Shown here in pieces: positions 1-11,327 of a stretch of DNA of 64,000 nucleotides. The translations under genes and the position numbers were made by a program. The notes beneath the pieces were generated by a model that was not told the origin of the DNA, did no database searches, and saw nothing but the letters and a program-made list of their open reading frames with translations. The first letter of the stretch is position 1. Every line of letters begins with the position of its first letter. The stretch is from Liolophura sinensis (taxonomy: Eukaryota; Mollusca; Polyplacophora; Chitonida; Chitonidae). The DNA lies in NCBI RefSeq assembly GCF_032854445.1, contig NW_027017963.1, positions 186,001 to 250,000 on the forward strand. Direction: 5' to 3'.

Positions 1-440
1 CCTTATTGATGTGGGTCAGTGTTCAATTGTAATTTTTACAGCGGATTGTATCAAGTACCTTGTGTTTTTTTTATATACAAATGGTGTGGTTTTTCTACAT
101 GTAGATAAAGACATTGAGTTTGTCTTCGACTTAGAAGTAAGACATTTGTTGGGTGAGTTAAATGGGCTTGGCCCAAAGATTTGACGTCGTCTGGGCTACC
201 GAAGGGCACATAACTTATAATGAAAAGTTGAATATAGTAATGACCAGTCGCGATTGTACATAGTTAATGTAGCCGATTTCAATTAGCAAAATGACCAGGC
301 AAAAATCCAAAAGTGGAAAAACTGTTCCACTGCTGCTGGTAAGAGGCTAATCCGACGTATTTTGTGACGAGAAATCGAATGGAGCAAACCGCGTTGCTCT
401 CCGACCAATACTTTTGGCTGTAGCCACAAATGAATAATCA
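1..440 (+). repeat. Partial monomer at left edge
   Basis: The window opens at monomer position 110, so this is the last 440 bp of a unit. It carries the rare reading TAATTTTTACA near base 30 and the GGAGCAAACC reading near 391. The same combination, including TAATTTTTACA, recurs in the monomer starting at 4173, which marks that monomer as its duplicate. It also has TTAGC at sites 394-395, the A-to-T change at 402 and CACTG at 440. Confidence 0.97.
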
Positions 441-451
441 ATGATGTCAAG

Positions 452-459
452 ATCACGTG
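452..459. promoter_or_regulatory. ATCACGTG E-box, one per monomer (representative site)
   Basis: CACGTG in the context ATCACGTG sits at monomer positions 12-19. I find an intact RTCACGTG in all 116 starts: the unit at 17382 reads GTCACGTG, and B-type monomers extend it to the palindrome TCACGTGA. CACGTG is the known binding core of bHLH proteins (Max/Myc, USF, MITF/TFEB in animals; Cbf1 and its RTCACRTG CDEI element in budding yeast). Binding here is inference. Conservation alone is weak evidence in a homogenised array. Confidence 0.45.
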
Positions 460-614
460 CCCAGCAACGGCTCTTACTCCATGGAAACCAAGGAAATTTG
501 CAATTTTTCAACAGCTGGAGATGCCTGGCCCAATTGCGCATCCTTTGGCACCTTATTGATGTGGGTCAGTGTTCAATTGTACTTTTTACAGCGGATTGTA
601 TCAAGTACCTTGTG

Positions 615-627
615 TTTTTTTTATATA
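615..627 (-). promoter_or_regulatory. T-tract plus TATATAAA on minus strand (representative site)
   Basis: The plus strand has a T run followed by ATATAC, so the minus strand reads GTATATAAAA, matching the TATA-box consensus TATAWAWR. The run is usually 8 Ts but ranges from 7 to 11, and is the most length-variable site of the monomer. Units 16281, 24537 and 36639 have lost one TA step (long T run then ATAC). A minus-strand Pol II start about 30 bp downstream would be possible, but no independent promoter evidence is present. Confidence 0.25.
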
Positions 628-644
628 CAAATGGTGTGGTTTTT

Positions 645-654
645 CTACATGTAG
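645..654. other. 10-bp perfect palindrome CTACATGTAG (representative site)
   Basis: Found at monomer positions 205-214 in nearly every unit. In 15731 and 23987 the first C is T, which breaks the outer pair. About 0.5 such palindromes are expected by chance per 550 bp, so one is unremarkable. It is recorded because it is a constant small dyad in the monomer. Confidence 0.6.
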
Positions 655-3600
655 ATAAAGACATTGAGTTTGTCTTCGACTTAGAAGTAAGACATTTGCT
701 GGGTGAGTTAAATGGGCTTGGCCCAAAGATTTGACGTCGTCTGGGCTACCGAAGGGCACATAACTTATAATGAAAAGTTGAATATAGTAATGACCAGTCG
801 CGATTGTACATAGTTAATGTAGCCGATTTCAATTCGCAAAAAGACCAGGCAAAAATCCAAAAGTAGAAAAACTGTTCCAATGCTGCTGGTAAGAGGCTAA
901 TCCGACGTATTTTGTGACGAGAAATCGAATGGTGCAAACCGCGTTGCTCTCCGACCAATACTTTTGGCTGTAGCCACAAGTGAATAATCAATGATGTCAA
1001 GATCACGTGCCCAGCAACGGCTCTTACTCCATGGAAACCAAGGAAATTTGCAATTTTTCAACAGCTGGAGATGCCTGGCCCAATTGCGCATCCTTTGGCA
1101 CCTTATTGATGTGGGTCAGTGTTCAATTGTACTTTTTACAGCGGATTGTATCAAGTACCTTGTGTTTTTTTTATATACAAATGGTGTGGTTTTTCTACAT
1201 GTAGATAAAGACATTGAGTTTGTCTTCGACTTAGAAGTAAGACATTTGTTGGGTGAGTTAAATGGGCTTGGCCCAAAGATTTGACGTCGTCTGGGCTACC
1301 GAAGGGCACATAACTTATAATGAAAAGTTGAATATAGTAATGACCAGTCGCGATTGTACATAGTTAATGTAGCCGATTTCAATTAGCAAAATGACCAGGC
1401 AAAAATCCAAAAGTGGAAAAACTGTTCCACTGCTGCTGGTAAGAGGCTAATCCGACGTATTTTGTGACGAGAAATCGAATGGAGCAAACCGCGTTGCTCT
1501 CCGACCAATACTTTTGGCTGTAGCCACAAATGAATAATCAATGATGTCAAGATCACGTGCCCAGCAACGGCTCTTACTCCATGGAAACCAAGGAAATTTG
1601 CAATTTTTCAACAGCTGGAGATGCCTGGCCCAATTGCGCATCCTTTGGCACCTTATTGATGTGGGTCAGTGTTCAATTGTACTTTTTACAGCGGATTGTA
1701 TCAAGTACCTTGTGTTTTTTTTATATACAAATGGTGTGGTTTTTCTACATGTAGATAAAGACATTGAGTTTGTCTTCGACTTAGAAGTAAGACATTTGCT
1801 GGGTGAGTTAAATGGGCTTGGCCCAAAGATTTGACGTCGTCTGGGCTACCGAAGGGCACATAACTTATAATGAAAAGTTGAATATAGTAATGACCAGTCG
1901 CGATTGTACATAGTTAATGTAGCCGATTTCAATTCGCAAAAAGACCAGGCAAAAATCCAAAAGTAGAAAAACTGTTCCAATGCTGCTGGTAAGAGGCTAA
2001 TCCGACGTATTTTGTGACGAGAAATCGAATGGTGCAAACCGCGTTGCTCTCCGACCAATACTTTTGGCTGTAGCCACAAGTGAATAATCAATGATGTCAA
2101 GATCACGTGCCCAGCAACGGCTCTTACTCCATGGAAACCAAGGAAATTTGCAATTTTTCAACAGCTGGAGATGCCTGGCCCAATTGCGCATCCTTTGGCA
2201 CCTTATTGATGTGGGTCAGTGTTCAATTGTACTTTTTACAGCGGATTGTATCAAGTACCTTGTGTTTTTTTTATATACAAATGGTGTGGTTTTTCTACAT
2301 GTAGATAAAGACATTGAGTTTGTCTTCGACTTAGAAGTAAGACATTTGCTGGGTGAGTTAAATGGGCTTGGCCCAAAGATTTGACGTCGTCTGGGCTACC
2401 GAAGGGCACATAACTTATAATGAAAAGTTGAATATAGTAATGACCAGTCGCGATTGTACATAGTTAATGTAGCCGATTTCAATTCGCAAAAAGACCAGGC
2501 AAAAATCCAAAAGTAGAAAAACTGTTCCAATGCTGCTGGTAAGAGGCTAATCCGACGTATTTTGTGACGAGAAATCGAATGGTGCAAACCGCGTTGCTCT
2601 TTAACCAATACTTTTGGCTGTAGCCACAAATGAATAATCAATGATGTCAAGATCACGTGCCCAGCAACGGCTCTTACTCCATGGAAACCAAGGAAATTTG
2701 CAATTTTTCAACAGCTGGAGATGCCTGGCCCAATTGCGCATCCTTTGGCACCTTATTGATGTGGGTCAGTGTTCAATTGTACTTTTTACAGCGGATTGTA
2801 TCAAGTACCTTTTGTTTTTTTTTATATACGAATGGTGTGGTTTTTCTACATGTAGTTAAAGACATTGAGTTTGTCTTCGACTTAGAAGTAAGACATTTGC
2901 TGGGTGAGTTAAATGGGCTTGGCCCAAAGATTTGAGGTCGTCTGGGCTACCGAAGGGCACATAACTTATAATGAAAAGTTGAATATAGTAATGACCAGTC
3001 GCGATTGTACATAGTTAATGTAGCCGATTTCAATTAGCAAAAAGACCAGGCAAAAATCCAAAAGTGGAAAAACTGTTCCAATGCTGCTGGTATGAGGCTA
3101 ATCCGACGTATTTTGTGACGAGAAATCGAATGGTGCAAACCGCGTTGCTCTCCGACCAATACTTTTGGCTGTAGCCACAAGTGAATAATGAATGATGTCA
3201 AGATCACGTGCCCAGCAACGGCTCTTACTCCATGGAAACCAAGGAAATTTGCAATTTTTCAACAGCTGGAGATGCCTGGCCCAATTGCGCATCCTTTGGC
3301 ACCTTATTGATGTGGGTCAGTGTTCAATTGTACTTTTTACAGCGGATTGTATCAAGTACCTTGTGTTTTTTTATATACAAATGGTGTGGTTTTTCTACAT
3401 GTAGATAAAGACATTGAGTTTGTCTTCGACTTAGAAGTAAGACATTTGCTGGGTGAGTTAAATGGGCTTGGCCCAAAGATTTGACGTCGTCTGGGCTACC
3501 GAAGGGCACATAACTTATAATGAAAAGTTGAATATAGTAATGACCAGTCGCGATTGTACATAGTTAATGTAGCCGATTTCAATTCGCAAAAAGACCAGGC

Positions 3601-3740
3601 AAAAATCCAAAAGTGGAAAAACTGTTCCAATGCTGCTGGTAAGAGGCTAATCCGACGTATTTTGTGACGAGAAATCGAATGGTGCAAACCGCGTTGCTCT
3701 CCAACCAAAACTTTTGGCTGTAGCCACAAATGAATAATCA

Positions 3741-4172
3741 ATGATGTCAAGATCACGTGCCCAGCAACGGCTCTTACTCCATGGAAACCAAGGAAATTTG
3801 CAATTTTTCAACAGCTGGAGATGCCTGGCCCAATTGCGCATTCTTTGGCACCTTATTGATGTGGGTCAGTGTTCAATTGTACTTTTTACAGCGGATTGTA
3901 TCAAGTACCTTGTGTTTTTTTTACATACAAATGGTGTGGTTTTTCTACATGTAGATAAAGACATTGAGTTTGTCTTCGACTTAGAAGTAAGACATTTGCT
4001 GGGTGAGTTAAATGGGCTTGGCCCAAAGATTTGACGTCGTCTGGGCTACCGAAGGGCACATAACTTATAATGAAAAGTTGAATATAGTAATGACCAGTCG
4101 CGATTGTACATTGGTGCAAACCGCGTTGCTCTCCGACCAATACTTTTGGCTGTAGCCACAAATGAATAATCA
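3741..4172 (+). repeat. Truncated monomer with 118-bp internal deletion
   Basis: The unit is 432 bp instead of 550. Sequence runs normally to GATTGTACA at 4110 and then jumps to TTGGTGCAAACC, skipping monomer positions of roughly 371 to 489. The rest of the unit is intact and in phase. It also has a private CATTCTTTGG near 3840 and TTTACATAC in the T-tract region. No other copy in the window has this deletion. At least two readings of the exact breakpoint are possible, because the downstream flank could come from either the TCGAATGG or the TCGATTGG haplotype. Confidence 0.96.
4110..4111. other. Deletion junction (118 bp lost)
   Basis: The junction joins GATTGTACA to TTGGTGCAAA. Neighbouring monomers have about 118 bp between these two motifs. 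It is a unique breakpoint in the window and so a useful marker for locating this part of the array. Confidence 0.93.
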
Positions 4173-6922
4173 ATGATGTCAAGATCACGTGCCCAGCAAC
4201 GGCTCTTACTCCATGGAAACCAAGGAAATTTGCAATTTTTCAACAGCTGGAGATGCCTGGCCCAATTGCGCATCCTTTGGCACCTTATTGATGTGGGTCA
4301 GTGTTCAATTGTAATTTTTACAGCGGATTGTATCAAGTACCTTGTGTTTTTTTTATATACAAATGGTGTGGTTTTTCTACATGTAGATAAAGACATTGAG
4401 TTTGTCTTCGACTTAGAAGTAAGACATTTGTTGGGTGAGTTAAATGGGCTTGGCCCAAAGATTTGACGTCGTCTGGGCTACCGAAGGGCACATAACTTAT
4501 AATGAAAAGTTGAATATAGTAATGACCAGTCGCGATTGTACATAGTTAATGTAGCCGATTTCAATTAGCAAAATGACCAGGCAAAAATCCAAAAGTGGAA
4601 AAACTGTTCCACTGCTGCTGGTAAGAGGCTAATCCGACGTATTTTGTGACGAGAAATCGAATGGAGCAAACCGCGTTGCTCTCCGACCAATACTTTTGGC
4701 TGTAGCCACAAATGAATAATCAATGATGTCAAGATCACGTGCCCAGCAACGGCTCTTACTCCATGGAAACCAAGGAAATTTGCAATTTTTCAACAGCTGG
4801 AGATGCCTGGCCCAATTGCGCATCCTTTGGCACCTTATTGATGTGGGTCAGTGTTCAATTGTACTTTTTACAGCGGATTGTATCAAGTACCTTGTGTTTT
4901 TTTTATATACAAATGGTGTGGTTTTTCTACATGTAGATAAAGACATTGAGTTTGTCTTCGACTTAGAAGTAAGACATTTGCTGGGTGAGTTAAATGGGCT
5001 TGGCCCAAAGATTTGACGTCGTCTGGGCTACCGAAGGGCACATAACTTATAATGAAAAGTTGAATATAGTAATGACCAGTCGCGATTGTACATAGTTAAT
5101 GTAGCCGATTTCAATTCGCAAAAAGACCAGGCAAAAATCCAAAAGTAGAAAAACTGTTCCAATGCTGCTGGTAAGAGGCTAATCCGACGTATTTTGTGAC
5201 GAGAAATCGAATGGTGCAAACCGCGTTGCTCTCCGACCAATACTTTTGGCTGTAGCCACAAGTGAATAATCAATGATGTCAAGATCACGTGCCCAGCAAC
5301 GGCTCTTACTCCATGGAAACCAAGGAAATTTGCAATTTTTCAACAGCTGGAGATGCCTGGCCCAATTGCGCATCCTTTGGCACCTTATTGATGTGGGTCA
5401 GTGTTCAATTGTACTTTTTACAGCGGATTGTATCAAGTACCTTGTGTTTTTTTTATATACAAATGGTGTGGTTTTTCTACATGTAGATAAAGACATTGAG
5501 TTTGTCTTCGACTTAGAAGTAAGACATTTGTTGGGTGAGTTAAATGGGCTTGGCCCAAAGATTTGACGTCGTCTGGGCTACCGAAGGGCACATAACTTAT
5601 AATGAAAAGTTGAATATAGTAATGACCAGTCGCGATTGTACATAGTTAATGTAGCCGATTTCAATTAGCAAAATGACCAGGCAAAAATCCAAAAGTGGAA
5701 AAACTGTTCCACTGCTGCTGGTAAGAGGCTAATCCGACGTATTTTGTGACGAGAAATCGAATGGAGCAAACCGCGTTGCTCTCCGACCAATACTTTTGGC
5801 TGTAGCCACAAATGAATAATCAATGATGTCAAGATCACGTGCCCAGCAACGGCTCTTACTCCATGGAAACCAAGGAAATTTGCAATTTTTCAACAGCTGG
5901 AGATGCCTGGCCCAATTGCGCATCCTTTGGCACCTTATTGATGTGGGTCAGTGTTCAATTGTACTTTTTACAGCGGATTGTATCAAGTACCTTGTGTTTT
6001 TTTTATATACAAATGGTGTGGTTTTTCTACATGTAGATAAAGACATTGAGTTTGTCTTCGACTTAGAAGTAAGACATTTGCTGGGTGAGTTAAATGGGCT
6101 TGGCCCAAAGATTTGACGTCGTCTGGGCTACCGAAGGGCACATAACTTATAATGAAAAGTTGAATATAGTAATGACCAGTCGCGATTGTACATAGTTAAT
6201 GTAGCCGATTTCAATTCGCAAAAAGACCAGGCAAAAATCCAAAAGTAGAAAAACTGTTCCAATGCTGCTGGTAAGAGGCTAATCCGACGTATTTTGTGAC
6301 GAGAAATCGAATGGTGCAAACCGCGTTGCTCTCCGACCAATACTTTTGGCTGTAGCCACAAGTGAATAATCAATGATGTCAAGATCACGTGCCCAGCAAC
6401 GGCTCTTACTCCATGGAAACCAAGGAAATTTGCAATTTTTCAACAGCTGGAGATGCCTGGCCCAATTGCGCATCCTTTGGCACCTTATTGATGTGGGTCA
6501 GTGTTCAATTGTACTTTTTACAGCGGATTGTATCAAGTACCTTGTGTTTTTTTTATATACAAATGGTGTGGTTTTTCTACATGTAGATAAAGACATTGAG
6601 TTTGTCTTCGACTTAGAAGTAAGACATTTGCTGGGTGAGTTAAATGGGCTTGGCCCAAAGATTTGACGTCGTCTGGGCTACCGAAGGGCACATAACTTAT
6701 AATGAAAAGTTGAATATAGTAATGACCAGTCGCGATTGTACATAGTTAATGTAGCCGATTTCAATTCGCAAAAAGACCAGGCAAAAATCCAAAAGTAGAA
6801 AAACTGTTCCAATGCTGCTGGTAAGAGGCTAATCCGACGTATTTTGTGACGAGAAATCGAATGGTGCAAACCGCGTTGCTCTTTAACCAATACTTTTGGC
6901 TGTAGCCACAAATGAATAATCA
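4173..6922 (+). repeat. Second copy of the left block (5 units)
   Basis: Starts 4173, 4723, 5273, 5823, 6373. Unit for unit this repeats the left edge to 2640 at a constant offset of 4,282 bp, including TAATTTTTACA in 4173, the alternating GGAGC/GGTGC dimer, and CTTTAACC near 6881. By reading, correspondence continues into the next unit until about 7311, where TTCGC replaces the TTAGC seen near 3034. The only difference noticed before that point is one T in the T-tract of 2641. Confidence 0.92.
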
Positions 6923-9125
6923 ATGATGTCAAGATCACGTGCCCAGCAACGGCTCTTACTCCATGGAAACCAAGGAAATTTGCAATTTTTCAACAGCTGG
7001 AGATGCCTGGCCCAATTGCGCATCCTTTGGCACCTTATTGATGTGGGTCAGTGTTCAATTGTACTTTTTACAGCGGATTGTATCAAGTACCTTTTGTTTT
7101 TTTTATATACGAATGGTGTGGTTTTTCTACATGTAGTTAAAGACATTGAGTTTGTCTTCGACTTAGAAGTAAGACATTTGCTGGGTGAGTTAAATGGGCT
7201 TGGCCCAAAGATTTGAGGTCGTCTGGGCTACCGAAGGGCACATAACTTATAATGAAAAGTTGAATATAGTAATGACCAGTCGCGATTGTACATAGTTAAT
7301 GTAGCCGATTTCAATTCGCAAAAAGACCAGGCAAAAATCCAAAAGTAGAAAAACTGTTCCAATGCTGCTGGTAAGAGGCTAATCCGACGTATTTTGTGAC
7401 GAGAAATCGAATGGTGCAAACCGCGTTGCTCTCCGACCAATACTTTTGGCTGTAGCCACAAATGAATAATCAATGATGTCAAGATCACGTGCCCAGCAAC
7501 GGCTCTTACTCCATGGAAACCAAGGAAATTTGCAATTTTTCAACAGCTGGAGATGCCTGGCCCAATTGCGCATCTTTTGGCACCTTATTGATGTGGGTCA
7601 GTGTTCAATTGTACTTTTTACAGCGGATTGTATCAAGTACCTTGTGTTTTTTTTTATATACAAATGGTGTTGTTTTTCTACATGTAGATAAAGACATTGA
7701 GTTTGTCTTCGACTTAGAAGTAAGACATTTGTTGGGTGAGTTAAATGGGCTTGGCCCAAAGATTTGACGTCGTCTGGGCTACCGAAGGGCACATAACTTA
7801 TAATGAAAAGTTGAATATAGTAATGACCAGTCGCGATTGTACATAGTTAATGTAGCCGATTTCAATTAGCAAAAAGACCAGGCAAAAATCCAAAAGTGGA
7901 AAAACTGTTCCAATGCTGCTGGTAAGAGGCTAATCCGACGTATTTTGTGACGAGAAATCGAATGGTGCAAACCGCGTTGCTCTCCGACCAATACTTTTGG
8001 CTGTAGCCACAAATGAATAATCAATGATGTCAAGATCACGTGCCCAGCAACGGCTCTTACTCCATGGAAACCAAGGAAATTTGCAATTTTTCAACAGCTG
8101 CAGATGCCTGGCCCAATTGCGCATCCTTTGGTACCTTATTGATGTGGGTCAGTGTTCAATTGTACTTTTTACAGTGGATTGTATCAAGTACCTTGTGTTT
8201 TTTTTTTATATACAAATGGTGTGGTTTTTCTACATGTAGATAAAGACATTGAGTTTGTCTTCGACTTAGGAGTAAGACATTTGCTGGGTGAGTTAAATGG
8301 GCTTGGCCCAAAGATTTGACGTCGTCTGGGCTACCGAAGGGCACATAACTTATAATGAAAAGTTGAATATAGTAATGACCAGTCGCGATTGTACATAGTT
8401 AATGTAGCCGATTTCAATTAGCAAAAAGACCAGGCAAAAATCCAAAAGTGGAAAAACTGTTCCAATGCTGCTGGTAAGAGGCTAATCCGACGTATTTTGT
8501 GACGAGAAATCGAATGGTGCAAACCGCGTTGCTCTCCGACCAATACTTTTGGCTGTAGCCACAAGTGAATAATCAATGATGTCAAGATCACGTGCCCAGC
8601 AACGGCTCTTACTCCATGGAAACCAAGGAAATTTGCAATTTTTCAACAGCTGGAGATGCCTGGCCCAATTGCGCATCCTTTGGCACCTTATTGATGTGGG
8701 TCAGTGTTCAATTGTACTTTTTACAGCGGATTGTATCAAGTACCTTTTGTTTTTTTTATATACAAATGGTGTGGTTTTTCTACATGTAGATAAAGACATT
8801 GAGTTTGTCTTCGACTTAGAAGTAAGACATTTGCTGGGTGAGTTAAATGGGCTTGGCCCAAAGATTTGACGTCGTCTGGGCTACCGAAGGGCACATAACT
8901 TATAATGAAAAGTTGAATATAGTAATGACCAGTCGCGATTGTACATAGTTAATGTAGCCGATTTCAATTCGCAAAAAGACCAGGCAAAAATCCAAAAGTA
9001 GAAAAACTGTTCCAATGCTGCTGGTAAGAGGCTAATCCGACGTATTTTGTGACGAGAAATCGAATGGTGCAAACCGCGTTGCTCTTTAACCAATACTTTT
9101 GGCTGTAGCCACAAATGAATAATCA
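6923..9125 (+). repeat. Four-monomer block, copy 1
   Basis: Starts 6923, 7473, 8024, 8576. Unit 6923 has the TATACGAATGG, GTTAAAGAC and TTGAGGTCG tags. Unit 7473 has CATCTTTTGGC, GGTGTTGTTTTTC and nine Ts. Unit 8024 has CAGCTGCAG, GGTACC, ACAGTGGATTG, ten Ts and CTTAGGAGTAAG. Unit 8576 has CCTTTTG and ends CTTTAACC near 9083. The same order of tags follows immediately in the next block. Confidence 0.93.
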
Positions 9126-11327
9126 ATGATGTCAAGATCACGTGCCCAGCAACGGCTCTTACTCCATGGAAACCAAGGAAATTTGCAATTTTTCAACAGC
9201 TGGAGATGCCTGGCCCAATTGCGCATCCTTTGGCACCTTATTGATGTGGGTCAGTGTTCAATTGTACTTTTTACAGCGGATTGTATCAAGTACCTTTTGT
9301 TTTTTTTATATACGAATGGTGTGGTTTTTCTACATGTAGTTAAAGACATTGAGTTTGTCTTCGACTTAGAAGTAAGACATTTGCTGGGTGAGTTAAATGG
9401 GCTTGGCCCAAAGATTTGAGGTCGTCTGGGCTACCGAAGGGCACATAACTTATAATGAAAAGTTGAATATAGTAATGACCAGTCGCGATTGTACATAGTT
9501 AATGTAGCCGATTTCAATTCGCAAAAAGACCAGGCAAAAATCCAAAAGTAGAAAAACTGTTCCAATGCTGCTGGTAAGAGGCTAATCCGACGTATTTTGT
9601 GACGAGAAATCGAATGGTGCAAACCGCGTTGCTCTCCGACCAATACTTTTGGCTGTAGCCACAAATGAATAATCAATGATGTCAAGATCACGTGCCCAGC
9701 AACGGCTCTTACTCCATGGAAACCAAGGAAATTTGCAATTTTTCAACAGCTGGAGATGCCTGGCCCAATTGCGCATCTTTTGGCACCTTATTGATGTGGG
9801 TCAGTGTTCAATTGTACTTTTTACAGCGGATTGTATCAAGTACCTTGTGTTTTTTTTATATACAAATGGTGTTGTTTTTCTACATGTAGATAAAGACATT
9901 GAGTTTGTCTTCGACTTAGAAGTAAGACATTTGTTGGGTGAGTTAAATGGGCTTGGCCCAAAGATTTGACGTCGTCTGGGCTACCGAAGGGCACATAACT
10001 TATAATGAAAAGTTGAATATAGTAATGACCAGTCGCGATTGTACATAGTTAATGTAGCCGATTTCAATTAGCAAAAAGACCAGGCAAAAATCCAAAAGTG
10101 GAAAAACTGTTCCAATGCTGCTGGTAAGAGGCTAATCCGACGTATTTTGTGACGAGAAATCGAATGGTGCAAACCGCGTTGCTCTCCGACCAATACTTTT
10201 GGCTGTAGCCACAAATGAATAATCAATGATGTCAAGATCACGTGCCCAGCAACGGCTCTTACTCCATGGAAACCAAGGAAATTTGCAATTTTTCAACAGC
10301 TGGAGATGCCTGGCCCAATTGCGCATCCTTTGGTACCTTATTGATGTGGGTCAGTGTTCAATTGTACTTTTTACAGTGGATTGTATCAAGTACCTTGTGT
10401 TTTTTTTTTATATACAAATGGTGTGGTTTTTCTACATGTAGATAAAGACATTGAGTTTGTCTTCGACTTAGGAGTAAGACATTTGCTGGGTGAGTTAAAT
10501 GGGCTTGGCCCAAAGATTTGACGTCGTCTGGGCTACCGAAGGGCACATAACTTATAATGAAAAGTTGAATATAGTAATGACCAGTCGCGATTGTACATAG
10601 TTAATGTAGCCGATTTCAATTAGCAAAAAGACCAGGCAAAAATCCAAAAGTGGAAAAACTGTTCCAATGCTGCTGGTAAGAGGCTAATCCGACGTATTTT
10701 GTGACGAGAAATCGAATGGTGCAAACCGCGTTGCTCTCCGACCAATACTTTTGGCTGTAGCCACAAGTGAATAATCAATGATGTCAAGATCACGTGCCCA
10801 GCAACGGCTCTTACTCCATGGAAACCAAGGAAATTTGCAATTTTTCAACAGCTGGAGATGCCTGGCCCAATTGCGCATCCTTTGGCACCTTATTGATGTG
10901 GGTCAGTGTTCAATTGTACTTTTTACAGCGGATTGTATCAAGTACCTTTTGTTTTTTTTATATACAAATGGTGTGGTTTTTCTACATGTAGATAAAGACA
11001 TTGAGTTTGTCTTCGACTTAGAAGTAAGACATTTGCTGGGTGAGTTAAATGGGCTTGGCCCAAAGATTTGACGTCGTCTGGGCTACCGAAGGGCACATAA
11101 CTTATAATGAAAAGTTGAATATAGTAATGACCAGTCGCGATTGTACATAGTTAATGTAGCCGATTTCAATTCGCAAAAAGACCAGGCAAAAATCCAAAAG
11201 TGGAAAAACTGTTCCAATGCTGCTAGTAAGAGGCTAATCCGACGTATTTTGTGACGAGAAATCGAATGGTGCAAACCGCGTTGCTCTCCGACCAATACTT
11301 TTGGCTGTAGCCACAAATGAATAATCA
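9126..11327 (+). repeat. Four-monomer block, copy 2
   Basis: Starts 9126, 9676, 10226, 10778, each 2,202-2,203 bp after its counterpart in copy 1. The tags match one by one. Differences noticed: 9676 has eight Ts instead of nine, 10226 has CAGCTGGAG instead of CAGCTGCAG, and the end of 10778 carries AGTGG, GCTGCTAGTAAG and CTCCGACC instead of the CTTTAACC ending. The 2.2-kb block therefore arose as a direct tandem duplication. Confidence 0.93.

Larger units (their letters stand above)
441..990 (+). repeat. Reference monomer with map of diagnostic sites
   Basis: Used here as the coordinate standard (position 1 = base 441). Landmarks by monomer position: E-box 12-19; NcoI-type CCATGG 39-44; CAGCTG 72-77; CAATTG 91-96 and 134-139; T-tract 175-182 followed by ATATAC; palindrome CTACATGTAG 205-214; GACGTC 293-298; TCGCGA 358-363; TGGCTgtAGCCA 525-536. 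Recurrent variable sites: 20-21 (CC/AA), 34, 37, 51-52 (AG/TA), 60, 64 (T/G), 103, 106, 109, 143 and 147, 156/160/164, 172 (G/T), 259 (C/T), 336-337, 374, 382, 394-395 (TC/TA/AA), 402, 425, 440, 446, 486, 489, 493, 511-513, 533, 540. Haplotypes at these sites define the subfamilies in the other entries. No internal subrepeat of the monomer was found by eye. Confidence 0.95.
441..3740 (+). repeat. Left block: alternating dimers then variant monomers (6 units)
   Basis: Starts 441, 991, 1541, 2091, 2641, 3192. The left-edge partial unit and 991 share one haplotype (GGAGC at 493, CACTG at 440, TTAGC), and 441 and 1541 share another (GGTGC, TTCGC, AGTAG, CACAAG). This gives a 1,100-bp dimer repeated twice. 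Unit 2091 ends with the rare CTTTAACC in place of CTCCGACC (near 2600). Unit 2641 carries TATACGAATGG, GTTAAAGAC in place of GATAAAGAC, TTGAGGTCG in place of TTGACGTCG, and a 9-T tract. Unit 3192 has a 7-T tract and ends with CCAACCAAAAC. These rare readings act as tags for tracing the duplications at 4-14 kb. Confidence 0.93.

Noticed and set aside
441-734. A 97-codon plus-strand open frame starting at the monomer ATG and recurring in most units
   Set aside because: Its recurrence follows from the repeat itself. T-tract changes of one or two bases shift the frame in a substantial minority of units (for example 2641, 3192, 8024, 41588), 42687 has a stop from CCATTGA, and overlapping frames on both strands are equally conserved. 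I see no recognisable domain. The part after the T-tract has only a faint look of a retroelement polymerase fragment and lacks catalytic residues; a profile search with no hit would confirm rejection.
441-990. Enrichment of short dyad symmetries as proposed for some centromeric satellites
   Set aside because: The roughly ten 6-bp palindromes I can find in a monomer are close to the 8-9 expected by chance in 550 bp, so there is no visible enrichment.
441-990. CENP-B box (TTCG....A..CGGG pattern)
   Set aside because: No match on either strand of the monomer; TTTCGGAACC in some subfamilies lacks the CGGG half.
441-990. Internal subrepeats of about 183 bp (one third of the monomer, near nucleosome spacing)
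   Set aside because: Only short similarities such as TGGCCCAA at two places were seen; no consistent 183-bp self-similarity by eye.
746-1006. Minus-strand 86-codon and 64-codon open frames repeated every 550 bp
   Set aside because: Same cause as above. They overlap the plus-strand frames and each other, are broken or lengthened by indels (for example 28391 region, 40331-40588), and show no domain.
592-1141. A good splice-donor match (CTGGTAAGA near 888) and acceptor match (TTTTTACAG ending at 591 and 1141) giving a 297-bp exon and a 253-bp intron per monomer
   Set aside because: The 297-bp exon has stops in all three frames, and matches of this strength are common by chance. Only RNA-seq junction reads at these sites would revive the idea.
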